A stretch of DNA of 64,000 nucleotides, taken from assembly GCA_020726505.1 (NCBI GenBank), contig JAHLEZ010000023.1, positions 783,720-847,719 of the forward strand. The letters are read 5' to 3'. The position numbers and the translations under genes were made by a program. The stretch comes from Leptodontidium sp. MPI-SDFR-AT-0119. Its lineage: Eukaryota; Ascomycota; Leotiomycetes; Helotiales; Leptodontidiaceae. The notes beneath the pieces were generated by a model. That model did not search any database. It was not told the DNA's origin and worked only from the letters and a program-made list of their open reading frames with translations. Shown here piece after piece: positions 25,455-38,608 of this stretch; positions within the stretch are counted from its first letter, which is position 1, and every line of letters starts with the position of its first letter.

Positions 25455-25650
25455 TGTCGTGTAAGAGTACGCTTAGAGGCTCTATAGAGGCGAAATTGAC
25501 GTATTATTGAGGTATACGTAGTCCTGTAATTGATTGTTCTATCTCTACGTATGGTCTATTCAAGCTCCCTGAATATGGAGGTCGCGGGCGCTTTAGCCAT
25601 ATTGCCTTTGATTGGGCTCGCTTAGCCGGCCTACTATAACCTGCACGACA
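25455..25650 (-). repeat. Copia-A2 5' LTR
   Basis: 196 bp. It differs from the other LTR by about a dozen transitions and no indels. ACGGGGCTTATAAC at 25441-25454 is the candidate primer-binding site. Confidence 0.95.
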
Positions 25651-25655
25651 ATAGT

Positions 25656-28210
25656 ATTATCTCATTTTAGTACTCTCGTAAAACAGGTAGTCCCGCCTTA
25701 GTAATTACGTGTAAGACTACTTTTATAAAAACTTCGTCGACTTTTATTAAGTTAGACAATAGCTTGTTTAATTCAGTATTATTTTTCGCCTTTATATACT
25801 CGTCCCTTACGTGTTTAATAACTAACTCGGCGTCTTAAGTAGCCTTAGGCTTTATAAATATATTAACGACTTATTTAAGTATTAGTAATAGTTAGCCGAC
25901 TACTACTTACTTACTATAAAACTATACCTTATTAAAAATAACGTTTCGGGTACGTATTACACGCTTTAGTAAGGGTATTTAGATTTTATATATATTAGTT
26001 ATATAATAGCTAACTAAGTAACCGACGTGCCCTCTTAAGTTGACTTTAAAGCCTCTCTTGTTATAAAGAGCTTGTCGGTCTTTAATTATCGCGTAAGCTT
26101 TAGCGCTATACGCAAAAGTATTACTTTAGTCAAGTCTTAAATTAACTAGTAACCTCTTTATTATATATAAATCGTACTACTGAAAATACTGCTTAAACTA
26201 TACTTCTAAGACTTCGTTTAGCGACCGTATAACTCTTCTCGTTAATGGCGACATATTATATAAGTATACAGCCGTTAAAACAGCTTCCGACTATAACTTA
26301 AATAATAAATTAGCGCCCGTTATCATTTTTAGGGCCTTAGTAATTAACTCTCTACTAGCTCTCTTAGCACCTTTATTTAGCTCATGCGTGTACACAAGGG
26401 TTAACTCTAGCTCTATGCTAAGGTCTAGCGCCTATTAGTCGTACTTAGTCTAGTACTGTGTATTAATTATAGACGTGTCGTTGTCAGACCTAATTTTATA
26501 TATAACTAGGCCGTATTAACGTCTAGACTATGCCTTAAACGACTTAAGCACGTTTATAACGGCCTCTTACGTCTTATTAGTACTTATAAACGTAAAAAAC
26601 TTACCGTTATATTCGTCCTTAATCGCTAATAGCTAGTATGTCTTATCGTAGCCTATAGGGTAGTCAAATAAGTCCTATGCGACTTTAAAGAACAGTCTTA
26701 GCGACTTATTATTTAACTCTCTACGTAATAGTCGTTAGTTTAAGTATATTACGGCGTAGCTTTTGCATTTAACGTTAGTTATTCTGTCGATTTGAACATT
26801 ATAAGCATACTTTACAAGAGCTTCCAAGGCTGATTTGCTAAGGTGACTAACACGTAAGTGTTATATTTTTATTATATCGCTACGGGGCTATAAGAACCGG
26901 CGGGTTAATTAAAAGGTATACTTCTTGAGAGGGTATAGTCGTCTACTAAGTATTAAGTACATTATTATAGTAAGAGATTTACGTGTCTTTATAAATATAT
27001 ATAGTTATAAAGAGCGTGAGTAGTTATTAATAGGCTTATATTGTGGGAGGGACGAACCCTAATCCACACAACAAGAGGGTAGTATGTAGCGAGCCACCGG
27101 AGGAGATTCTAGGCTCTATAAATAACAGATCAATTAAATCTAAAGATATCACATATTTAGAGAGTACGAATCGGCAAAGGAGGGGAGGGAAAAGGTTCTA
27201 ATAAATAGAATATATTTAGTGTTACGTTCTTGACGTTTTATAGTCAAGTGTTAGCTCCTTATATATACAAAGGACCAGCCCAGTCATGTGACAAAAGAAA
27301 TCAGCGGCTGTCCCCGCCACAATATTTAAATATTATAAGGTTCCACCTACGCTATAAGGTTTTTACTATATAGCTCTCTTTAGCACTTCTTACGCACAAA
27401 GTCGTGTTAGTATTATTATATTATACCCTTAACTGTACAAGGAGGCTCTCTAAGATAATATTAACGTTAAACCCCTTTATAATAGTTATATTAGATAGTG
27501 TCAAGTCCCTTGTAAACGGTCCGGCAAGTCTATATATAGCGTTCTCGAAGACACGTGTACCCCTGCTAATAATAGGCAGGCTTAAGGTGCCCGCGTTAAT
27601 TGATTCTTTTATAATGCGTTTAAAGCTGCCGGGGACTAGTTTATTAATACTATTAACTAAGTAAGTCGCGCCGTAGTTATCGACTAAAGTATTATTTAAT
27701 AAAGGGTAACGTTAGAACTCTATAGTATTATAAATGCCAGCGTTAAGAGTGTCGTCTTAGATTATGTCGTTAAGGAGGTTTAAGTTAAGTATAATTACGT
27801 TAATACTCCCTGTCCCTTCTTATATAGCTTTGCCTTTGTCTTTGTTTCCTGTAAATATAGCGGTATCGGCTGTTTTAGTATTAATAGTAAGTTTAAAAGT
27901 ATTAATATTATTAACTCTAGTGATTTTAACTACTACAACGTACTTTTAACCTTCTTTAGTTATAGCGGCCTTAAGCTCCCTGAAGTCTATAGTCTTTAAC
28001 TTCTTATAAGTTATAATTACCTCGTTAACGTTTAATATATACTTTATGCCTTTAGTAGTCGTTCCGTTAACTATATAACGTAGTCTCTAATACTTAAGCG
28101 GCTCAAAGAAGTACTTGTTATTTATGCCGTATAAGTATAAGTTACTTTGGCCGCGAGAGCGAGATCTATTAGAGCTTACGCCCGACGCACTATCGTCTAT
28201 TCCTCTAAGG
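25656..28210 (-). pseudogene. Copia-A1 integrase, protease and gag knuckle relic
   Basis: This continues A1 after removal of A2 and is interrupted by solo LTR E at 27042-27321. The minus strand shows the GAG-pre-integrase box near 26900-26800, the protease region near 27.5-27.7 kb and a CCHC-type knuckle near 28140-28090. The knuckle reads LYLYGINNKYFFEPLKY, with Cys replaced by Tyr. It stops at 28210 where G2 inserted and resumes at 44474. Confidence 0.85.
27042..27321. repeat. Solo LTR E inside Copia-A1
   Basis: 280 bp from TGTGGGAGGGACG to CCCCGCCACA, with ATAT on both sides; the uninterrupted A2 sequence at about 23410 confirms the insertion. It looks unmutated and GC-rich against RIP-decayed flanks, and contains a TATAAATA box. 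There is no internal region and no second copy in the window. A TSD of 4 bp (ATAT) or 5 bp (ATATT) cannot be told apart here. Confidence 0.85.
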
Positions 28211-28212
28211 TA

Positions 28213-28514
28213 TATTACGGCTGGCCAAAGGTTGATACGGCGAGTTGACTTAAGCTTTGTATTTAGGCCTAAGGCTACGCTCAAAATCGAGAAAAAAAGA
28301 CAAGGAAGAAAAGAAAGCTCTCTGTAAGGGGGAGCTCGAGTATAAATATATAAAGGACCCTCCTAATAGGGCCTAGCGTAGTCGAGTGCCATTCACGTTA
28401 ATACGTCACAGGCTCGCCACTTAATCTTCTTTATCAGGCTTAACACCGTTGTATAGCCAGCGATACTACGAGCTAGTGTCAGTTAAAATATAAGGCGTAT
28501 CGTAGGTCGTAACA
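28213..28514 (-). repeat. G2 3' LTR
   Basis: 302 bp, TATTACGGCTGG (decayed TGTTACGG) to GGTCGTAACA. Confidence 0.92.
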
Positions 28515-28559
28515 TTACCCCCCCCCTCCTAAAAAACTATATCTACGTAGTTATAGTTA

Positions 28560-31500
28560 TAACTGTGTCGTCCTCGAGGTCGTTATAGTCGTTAATACTA
28601 GCGTTATAAGCCTCTAGTTACTTAAAGAGAACTCTTAGCGGGCCTTTAGCCTTTTAATACTTTAAATAGAACCTTTTAATTATATATAGAGCTATTATAG
28701 CGTCTAAGTATAAGTATTACTTTAAGTCTTTGTCAGCGCTTAATTACTTAATATAATAAAATAACTTATTTCGCATAATTTTAAAATTAAGAATACTTTT
28801 AATTTCCCACTTATTTTACTTAAGTAATAGTGTTAAGCGGCCATTAGGGCCAGCTTTCGTTATGAAGCCTAAGGCTTCTAAGGCATGAACCAAACTGCCT
28901 CTAGGGTAATATAAGAGGACTTGCCTAGTTGTATTTTAGAAAAAAATTAAAGACTTTTTCCACCTTACTTTAAAGACCTAGGGCCCGAAGGGCTTAGCCT
29001 TTGGTGCTCTGCACTTTATTCTAGAGCTTTTGTTTATACTCTCTTTACAATAGTTAAATAAGTACCGGCGTAACTTTAACTTGTCCCGGCAAGGGGTTAT
29101 TAACGTACTTATAAAGCGAGTGCGAATAAAAGACAAGGTAAATTAACTAGTCCTTTAATAACTTAACTCTTTAACTCTCTCCTTCCTTAACGATTACTTT
29201 AACTAGGCTATACTACTTATTAAATAGCTTCTTTAAGGGTCGGTCGACGTTTTAGTTCTAAGTGTCGACTAATACTAGATCACTAACGTCCTAATCGACG
29301 GCGCGTCGCCCACGGTTCGCTAGTCGTTTTATTTTCTTTTATTAGTCTTTTAAAGACAATTATACGACTTTTATAACCTCCTTTATTTGTAAGACTACTT
29401 ATAAAGCTTTCTCGCGATTAAGTTTTTTTATTATTATAACCGGCGGCTTTAAGTTAACTAAGTCCTAAGAAGTCTTTAGTTTAACGCCGTTAAATAATTA
29501 AAAAGGAAATAGGCGGCTTAAGGACTTGTGTAGTAACGTTAGTTAAGTAATATTTATAATTAATAAGAAGTCGTTCTAATTGTCTTAGTAATAGTAATAG
29601 AAAGGACAAAGCCGCTATTTAATATATTAGTTTATTACTTCCGTTTAGCCGTCGACGTTCGGGTTATATATTGTAATTAGCTTTACCTTAGTCCCGAGGA
29701 TATAATAATACTCTTTTTAAAAGGAGGAAACAAACTAAGGCCTTTAGTCCAAGATAATAAAGTCTAATATACTAAAGTATCGAGTTTAATAGACGAGGAA
29801 GAGGATAGCTATGCCTTTCGCCGTAATTATATTATTATAAAGTATTAAGACTAGCTTTTTAGATAGGCGGTCGACAATAACTATAACAAAGTTGTAGCCG
29901 TGCTTGTCTAGTAGTAACTTTATAAAGTCTATTATAAGGTATTAGTACAGCCAAGTAGGGATTAATAGGGGGTATAAAAAACTAAGAGTCTTATTCTTAC
30001 GAGCCTTTTGTCAAGAGTAACTATAGTTTGCCACGTATCGAGCTATGTCCGTAATAAGGCTATTTTAATAGTATTTCCGACTTAATAATACCTTTATTTT
30101 TTTAATTCTCGTATATATTACTAAAGGTTAAGAATATATATAGCGAATAAGTGTCGTGCGAAGCTCTAGTAATTTTAAGGGCACTTTTAGGCGGCCTTAG
30201 AAAAGTAACTTGTCGTTTATTAACTTGTAATTTAACGACTACTCCCTAGCTTTTTATTAGAGAGGCTTTAGTAAGGGAGACGACTTATTAGCCAGGAGTA
30301 CTTAATTAATAATATTATATTCCGCGATATTATAGGCTATTATAAAGTTAAAGTCTAGCTCCTCCGTAGTAAGCGTCTCTAAGTCGATTAGTATTCCTGT
30401 ATTAGGCTCGGGCTCCGGCTCTAGCTTTAGTTCTGGCTTGTCACGTGTCTTAATATCGTGATCCGGGATTATAGCCTCTATAGGTGCTAAGGGTATCGTT
30501 TTTACGACATTAATATAAGCGTCTATAAGATCGACGGCAAAGAGTTAAAGGTCGCTAGCGACTCGCGGGTTAATTTTATTAGTCGGAATTAGCTATTAGC
30601 TGCGGATAGCCCGCTTACGTGCCTCCGTAGCCGTGAGGTCTTAATCCCGTCGAGACAAGGCATTAGCTAAAGTATTAGTCGTCCCAATATAGTATATAAT
30701 CGTAAAATAGAAATTTATAAAGAACTTAGCTTATTAAGCCTACTTAGCCGTAAAGTCCTTAGTAGTTATAAAGTACTTTAGGGCTTAGTAGTTTATATAA
30801 ATAAAGACATTTTTCTAGGCACTTAAGAGCTCCGGGCGATACTACTTAAATAACCGGAAAATCGCTAGTATTTCTTTGTCGTAGATTAAGTAATTAAGCT
30901 TAAGGTCCGTTATAGTCTTAAAGAAGTATTTTATAAAGTAAAAGGTGCCGTCTTCTTATAATTAAAATAAAATCCTAGCGACGACTTTATTAAAAGAGTT
31001 AGTCTTTAGCCGTGTTTATTTAGTAAGGTCGTAATAATAAAGAACCGGCGTAAACTAGAGGGCTTCCTAGAGAGTCTCTTAGGCGTTCTTATAAGCGTTA
31101 TCGAAGACGAAGGAAACGTCCTTTCCGGTGAGTATTATAAAAGGTCGTATAATACGACTGTAGTCCTTAATAAACCGGCGGTAGAAGTTATAAAAACTAA
31201 AGTAGCTTTATATACCCCGTATATTATCGGCGTACCGCTAGTCCTTAATTATACTGATTTTTTCTAGGTCTACCTCCACGCCATTAACGCTAATAATAGA
31301 TCCTAAAAACCTCGTCTTTTATATACTAAACTCGGACTTTTTAATATTAACCTAAAGTCTATGTGCTTATAATATTACTATAACCTTCTTAACGTAGACC
31401 TCATATTCCTCCGGAGTAGACAAATGTATAAGGATATTATTTATATAAGCCGCGCAAAAGTCGTCGAAGTACTTTATAAGGATATTATTAATAAAACGCT

Positions 31501-34202
31501 AGAAAGTCGCCGGACTATTAATAAGGCTAAAGGGAAGGACTTTATACTTATACGTGCCGTATTAAGTATAAAAGGTCGTATAGTTTTCGCTCTTAAGGGA
31601 CATACGGATGCGGTAAAAAGCTTACTAAATATTAAGCTTTATAAAGACTTTCGCCTTATAAATACGCGCTATTATTTTATCAATTAGAGGGATTAAGTAT
31701 AAGTCCTTCTTTAATAGGGCATTTAGCTTTTAGTAGTCGACATATAGCCGGAGACTACCGTTAGCTTTCTTAGCGAAGAGAATAAAGGCCGTATATAATA
31801 CGCTAGAGGGCTTAATAAAACCTTTATATAAGTTGTCGATAATATACCGCTTAGTCTCTAATAGTTATTTTTTAGTCATACGCTAGAGAGGTTTAAAGGA
31901 CAAGTCGTTTTCCTTAATAAGCTTAATCTAGTAGTCTACGCCTTAGTAATACGCTAGTAACTCGTCGGAGGCTCGCCGGGAGAAGAGAGGAGTATACTCT
32001 TAATACTTTATAAAGAGCTTCTTGCCGACTAACTCGTCGTCTTGCGCGTACTTAGCCTCTAAGGCCTCTTTTAGAGATAAGTCTCTATTTATTAATATAA
32101 GCTTAACACTTAATTAGTCTAAGGCCTCTCGCCGGCGACAAGTTAACTCTTAATTAATCTTATATATTGACGCCACGAAGGTCTCCACTTTACTCTTCTT
32201 AACTCTCTTAAGTCGGAGGTACGTAATAGATATTACTACTGCTAATATAAGGGAGATCTTTATAGTAAGCGCCCTTAGCTAATAATTCGCTAAGGAAGCT
32301 TTATAGGCTCTTTTGTCTTTAAGTAATAATCCCGGATCACGGGATATTAAGGGGTTTAATTAATCCTTTATAACTTATAAGTACTCTTTAACCTCCCTAG
32401 TAAAGCTTAAGGGTCGGGTCGGCGAGCCGCTAGTTATAAGTTATATAGAGACCTTTGACTTAAGGGAATCGTCGAGTGCCGCAATCTTGGCTTGCCTCCG
32501 GCGGTAATTATCCGTATTTATAAGGGCATCCCTTTGTTTTATATTGAGTTAATAAGACTTAACGATTAACTTATTAGAATAGTTAATATTAATAAAGACT
32601 TACTAGTTAAAATACGGCTAAATAAGTATATTTAATAGCTATTTTAGTCAATTACGGTTCTTTATATACGACTACTTTAAGTCGTAATACTCAAGGAACT
32701 TCCGACTAATTAGGACGTCAGTGTTTCCTAAGTCAGTTACTAAAAAAGGGAAGTTAATTCGCCGGCGGTTAATTGTTAAAGTAAATAAGACGGCCGTGTC
32801 GATTAGCTTGCTTTTCCTACTATTATAACTAATTAAGACGATTAACTGAGGGAGGGATATAAAGGAAATATTAAGTTGCTTAATAAGTTAGTATATAAAA
32901 GAGGTTTTAATAACACTGAAAATATTAACTCTACTATTAATATATACAAGTGTCTTAATAAAGAATTTATTCCTTCTTAATTTAATACTAATTAAGAATT
33001 ATTGTCTTCTAATAAAAGCACGGAAATTAAATATTAAGTCCTTTTATAAGTTATAACTTATATTAAGGTGTAAGTCTTTATTACGGCCTAAGAGTTTTTT
33101 AATAACTCGTTAGTCTTTAAATCCTCGCTAATAATTAACTAGGAAATCGACTTGTCGAGAGCTTAGTCTCTACGGCGCTTAAGGCAGTCGCTAACCTAAT
33201 AGCTAGTCTTATTATAATAAAGATAAGTGTTAGAAGAGACGTCTTTAAGTATAAGAGGAAGTACAGGGGACTTAGGTCGGCGTAAGACGGGCGAAGGAGA
33301 GGGCGTACGCTGGCGGACATCTAATAACTGTCTTAGAGTCAGTGGTCTCTAGGCGTAAGTAATAAGAGTAAGTGAAGTCGAACGCCCGCTGTCCTACTTT
33401 AAGATGCCGCGCGAGTCGCTAGTACTAATATTATTAAAGGAGACTCGAGGGGCTTCGCGGATAATAATAGTAATACGTTTATTAACTCGTCCGGCAGCGA
33501 TATTCCGTAACTCGCGATCTAAGACGGCTAAGAACTCGTTAAGAGCCGTATAATCTCTAGTGAATTTATACTTTTTAGTTTAAATATTATACTTAAACTT
33601 ATTCGAGACTTTCTTATATACGTCGTCGAACTAGCGGTTTAATAAGATTTTTTTAATAACCGTATATATTATAAACTTTATATAAAACTTATTATACGTT
33701 ATATTACTTATTTATAGTTAATTATACTTAAGCTTAACTACTTACACTTAGTTATAATTAAAGAAACGCTAATTTAAAGCCTTTAAGACGTCGGCGGCTT
33801 TATTAAAGTCTTTAGCGAAGTCGGGGTTTATTTATTAAAGGATAATAGTCTTGGCCTCTCCCTTTATATACTCGAAGTAGGCATAGACCTGTGATTCGTT
33901 AGTAAAGAAGTTACTTAAGTACTTTTAAATAAAGAGTTTTATATTTATTTTTTAAGCGTTATATTTAATTTCGCCCTTATAGTCGCTAAAAGGAGTATAA
34001 GGGTACTTAACCTTATTAGGCTTAACGGCAGGGATAATAAAATTTAGCTTAAGGAGGTAGTAGTCGGCGGTAGGCTAGAGGTCCGCCGTAAAAGCACGGG
34101 TTAACCGGTCGTAAGGAGGAAAAGGAGTACGAGTCTCTTAACGCGGGTTATTAGTAATATATTAAGTAAGGGCCTATGTGACGGCAGCGGCGATAATAAA
34201 GC
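28560..34202 (-). pseudogene. G2 gag-pol relic with chromodomain
   Basis: Minus strand, C- to N-terminus with rising coordinate: chromodomain (about 28.6-28.85 kb), integrase (to about 30.3 kb), RNase H, and RT (about 31.0-32.0 kb). The YIDDILIYS box reads YINNILIH near 31460-31425, so both catalytic Asp are Asn. Then come protease and gag. A CCHC knuckle relic (YLYYNKTSY...SDCLKRR) is near 33250-33170, and gag continues to 34202, then from 43439 beyond Copia-C. A plus-strand frame at 31424-31687 is only the mirror of the RT. Confidence 0.9.
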
Positions 34203-34387
34203 TGTCGTGCAGGCACGGGCTGATGCTCGGTTAGCTGTGCGCTACGGTAAATATGGTTTCTGCCATGTTATACCGCTTTCAAGAGAACAACGTGTTCCCC
34301 TGATTTCCTTATATATTCTAGACAATAATTAATTACTTTAATTCTCCCTACGTTAATCGCAAGGCTCTACTTTACTTTTGTACCACA
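34203..34387 (+). repeat. Copia-C 5' LTR
   Basis: 185 bp. It differs from the 3' LTR by transitions only, with more of the ancestral C and G kept in this copy. Confidence 0.95.
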
Positions 34388-37300
34388 GTTATAAGCCCCG
34401 TGACGAAGCTATTAAGTTAGTATTCTTTCTTTTATACTCTACAGATTTAAATAGAGCTATTAACGTAAGATTAGTAAGTGACAAACAACGTCGGCGTTTT
34501 TTACCTATTAACAAGTATAGTTTATACCGCCATTTTCCCTTTAACCTCCCTAGAAAAGGGTAAATCGAGCACTTATACTTAATATTCTCTTCTCTTCTTT
34601 AAAAAATCTATCGAACCCTCGAGAGAGCAACCCTCTCCTTGCTATAATAAACTCAACTTTAGTCTCCTCTTCTAATAATCGAACGCCGCTTAATTACGAC
34701 AGGCAAACTTAGACCTTATAGTATTAAGCCTTTAAATCCTTTTATATCTTTTATAAGGTATAAACTTCAATTAATTTAAAGCTACTAGTCGCTCTAAATA
34801 TCCTTAAAAACGAGCCTTAAGCACAAACGATCGACTAAGTAAAGGCACAATAAGACAAGGAGGCTCTCGATTTTAACTTTAAGGAGCAAGTAAAGTAAGA
34901 TAAAAATCAACGAGCACCCAAACTCAAAGGACCTAAACTAAATATAACACCTCTTATACTATTTAACGTTACTATAGTTGCTCTAATATATACTGCCCTA
35001 ATAAGGGAGTATACTATAAAACACGCACAATAGTCAGAAAAGGCTCGGGCCTATAAAGTAATATACAAGTGGATTTAAGAGACGGTTAATCCTTCGATTT
35101 ACCAGAGTGCTGTTCGAGAGTATAAGATTAAGGAGGAATAAAGAGTAAAAGAGTAACCCGATAAGATAACGGACGAATTAAACGACCCACGATCTTAAAC
35201 TTTATAAATGCTCCTTAAGGTATTAAAGAAAGACTACGCTCTTTTAGAAACAAGTAATATTACTAAAGCTCAAGCCAAATACAAAGAGAAGCTCGAAATC
35301 GTCAAAACAAGACGAGTTAATCCTAAGGTGTAAATTTAAGAGTAACAATTAGCCTACTAATATACTCTATTATACGACATTCCGGACGTTAAAGGCCCCT
35401 TAGCAATTATCAACTTTATCAAGGCAGTGCAAGAGAAGCTCGCACCTAAATAAGCTCGCGAACGACTGTCTAAGGTCTTTAGAGATAATATTCTTAAAGT
35501 TATTCACAAGTGCACGTTACTTTAATACGTTAACTAATTATCGGCGCTTAACGAAGAGTCTCTTACGGCTACTAAGAGGAACAAGACAATTAGATTATAC
35601 ACTACACTTAAAGAGAAATCAAATGCTCTAAGAGTACTACTAGTACTAAGGACCCCTTTGCCAAATACCTCGCTTAATACCTGCCCTTATAAGGTGAGCT
35701 CTCACCGACACAAAGCGATCGAGTATTATAGACTTCGATATTACTACGACGGCTTAACTGGGGACAAACTACGTAACCTACCGTTTACAGAGGAAATTAA
35801 GAAAACCCGAATTAAGCTTAAAAAGGAGTTTCTTAACCTTAAACAAGTAATCGGCAAGAAAGGGTAAAGATAAGTAGTAATAAAGGAAATTGCCAAGGAA
35901 ATAACCTCTGAAAATTCCTCGTCTTCCCTAATAACCTTAATAAAGGCCTTAAAGTTACCGAGGTACCCCGGTAGTGTTAATACTTGTGTAATTAGTCCGG
36001 AGTTACTCGACGAGGCTCTTGCTACCTCTAAAATCTATGTTACTATTAATATAAATCGACACCCGCTCTTAGAGAACACCTTACTCGATAACGGCGCTAC
36101 TACTCATTTAGTTAACTTAGTTACTCTGTTAAAGCCTAGGACCTTTATTAAATTAACTAACGACGACTATATTAAAGCCGGAACGTCGAGCCTTATAATT
36201 AAGGGCCGAGGTACTCGTGTCTTTAAGAGTGCTCTTTATAGCCCTAATAGACTAAACACTGAGGACTTAAGGCTTTTTAACGTCGCTGTCGTTAAAGGAT
36301 TTAATATTAATATTATTTTAGAAGCTCGTTTATTAAAGGCTAGACTTTAGTATAATAGGTTAGACTGTACGTTACGCGTGGGATTAGCTGAAAAGAGTAT
36401 TATATTAAAGCAATTAAAGCGACAGTTTAACTTAGCTTTCTTTAAATACAAGCCTTTTAATTACTCTTCGGCCTCCTTAACTACTCACAACTCTCTAATT
36501 CGCCCAACTTATACCTTTTTAATATTCCCCACGCTTTAAAAGAGTATCCGGCAAGGCTTTTAATTAAGTCGACGATATTTAAAACCGCGGTTAAATAACG
36601 CTAGGTTATAACACTTACGGGTAGGGCACCTAAGGAAGGAAGCGTTAAAGAATTTAGTCAAAAATGCGCGCAACGTCGAGATCTTAGGCACTACTCAAAT
36701 TAAGTATAAAAAGTACTCTCTAACTATCGCGCAACAAGTTATTAGTCGAAGACCTTCGGAGAGAACAGCTACCCGGCCTTTTTATCGCATTTCTTAGGAC
36801 TTATTCGACTTCCTTATTAAATTTAATAAGAACAATTAGCTCTTGTTAGTTAAAGACTAATATAATAGGAAATTCTATAAATAGCTCTTAAAAAACAAAG
36901 GGTTAATTGCCGTTTTAAGAGCTCTTAAACCGTTTAAGGCGTGGACGAGACGTTAATTCGGACTCTTGATTTATAAAATACGCTAAGACAACGATACCTT
37001 AGTTATAGGAATTAATAGATTAACCGAGTATGAAAAGTAATATATAGAGAATAGTATTAATATTAAGGGTACCCCTTTGTATATATACTAACTTAATAGG
37101 GGAGCTAAGCGTGTAGGTAAGGAAATCATCGAAAAGTCTATTAAGATACGCCTTTTAGTAAACCTACTAAAAGAACTTTAGACAGAAGTAGCTATGGCGG
37201 CAATTACTCTTTATAATATAAGTCCGGCTACTTAGAAAGGCTTTAAGAGTCTAAATAAGATCTTTTATGCCTAGTTTAGGCAATATTTTTAGTACTACGA

Positions 37301-38185
37301 CCCTAAGCTTATTTAAAAGCTCACAACCGATATACGACCTAACTAAAGTAATATATAGGCATACGGCTATAGAGCCTACCTTATAATGAAGGACCGAGAG
37401 GCTCTTTAATAAAAGAAAGCATTTAAAGTCAACCTAAGAGCGCACCTTAAATACCTAGTAAGATACGTCTCGTCTAATATATACAGGGTCTGAGTACCTT
37501 AATTACAGCGTGTAATAGTGACTCGGAACGTTACTTTTAACGAATCCCTCTTTTATTCGGGCTCTCTAAACGTAAAGAGAGCGGTCGGCCAGCCGCGCTT
37601 AATATTAAGAGATCTTACTAAAATACTAAAAGAAGAGGAGGGACCCTAGGACGCTAGAACCGATATAATTAATCGACTGAGCGCACTTAATATACTAGAA
37701 TTAATAATAAGTACTACTTTAGAAAAGGAACAACTAAGCCAAGTAATAAGTTCTATAAAGACTATTAAGTTTATAACCTTGGGGGTACTATAGCCTTCGA
37801 TTAAGCTTTTAACTACGGGGGTAAAGTAATTAATACTACCCTTAAAAAAGTCAGGATTAATAGAACTCGTTAGTAAAAACTCGGGGGTAAAACAACTAAA
37901 GAAAAGTACTAGACTTCTTACTTATAAGCACCTTAATTAGGTCTTAAAACGAGTCGACAAATCAAGACAGTTAGTGTCTTAGAGCACAACTAAGAGAAAT
38001 GTCTTATGTAGCGCACCAAACTTTAAGAGAAATATAAGAGCTAAGCGCTAATTAATATTATAAGTTATTATATACTCTTAAGGGCTATACGACCAAGAGC
38101 GCGGTCTTAAGCGTCGGGGAGCACCTACTTAAGGTGCCGGCCCTAAGTAATCGGAAGCTCCGCCTTAAATAATAAAGTATAAGGA
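34388..38185 (+). pseudogene. Copia-C gag, protease and integrase relic
   Basis: Gag occupies about 34.4-35.9 kb without a clear knuckle. Protease is at about 36.05-36.35 kb: LLDNGATTHLVN, with DNGA in place of the usual D-S/N-G-A box. The GAG-pre-integrase segment (HLRKEALKNLVKNA) is near 36.62-36.66 kb and the integrase core runs to about 37.5 kb. In-frame TAA/TAG codons break it up. The frames at 34378-34563 and 35658-35867 are open fragments of this polyprotein or chance frames, not genes. Confidence 0.85.
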
Positions 38186-38190
38186 ACATC

Positions 38191-38335
38191 TGTCGGGAGA
38201 CTAGGCTCAGGTAAAGTGGTACAGCTCAAAATGATCATAAAAATGCCTCTTGAATTGTACGAAGGGAGGGAAGGTTGGCCAGGCCAACCGACCTCCCTTA
38301 TATGCTCGGTAAGCGAGCACGTGATTGTTCCGACA
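38191..38335. repeat. TRIM3 left LTR
   Basis: 145 bp. It contains the palindromic GGTTGGCCAGGCCAACC (38273-38289). It is identical to the right LTR. Confidence 0.97.
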
Positions 38336-38540
38336 CTGGCAATCTTTCTCTTGTCATTAGATTATACGGAACAATCAATCCACCAGCTTAGCCCTTCTTT
38401 ACGGCTTCGTACGAATAAATCAAGGAAAAAAACAAGCCCGCATATGCCTTCCTCAAGTGAAGCGTCCTCTTCCCAAGTATAGCCTTTATCCTAAGTAAAG
38501 CGTTCTTCCCTCAGATATGAAACGAGCCCGAGTTATCGAG

Positions 38541-38608
38541 ACAGTAAAGGTGTCAGCTCCGCGACAGTAAAGGTGTCAGCTCCGCGACAGTAAAGGTGTC
38601 AGCTCCGT
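38541..38608. repeat. 23-bp tandem repeat in TRIM3
   Basis: Three consecutive copies of a unit containing GACAGTAAAGGTGTCAGCTC; related degenerate AAGGTGCCAGCTC units follow to about 38755 and again at 39245-39310. Confidence 0.9.

Larger units (their letters stand above)
18150..25650 (-). mobile_element. Copia-A2: second copy of the same family, inserted into Copia-A1
   Basis: A complete 7501-bp element with 196-bp LTRs (18150-18345, 25455-25650) and a perfect TSD ATAGT (18145-18149, 25651-25655). Pol is on the minus strand. It is less decayed than A1: the RT YVDDI box is intact, and GC runs survive in the antisense gene. It is still full of TAA/TAG codons, so it is not autonomous. The LTR differs from A1 in length and in a central block, so A1 and A2 are subfamilies. 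Confidence 0.95.

Noticed and set aside
31424..31687. Plus-strand frame of 87 codons
   Set aside because: Exact antisense of the G2 reverse transcriptase region on the minus strand; G-to-A decay removes stops on the other strand.
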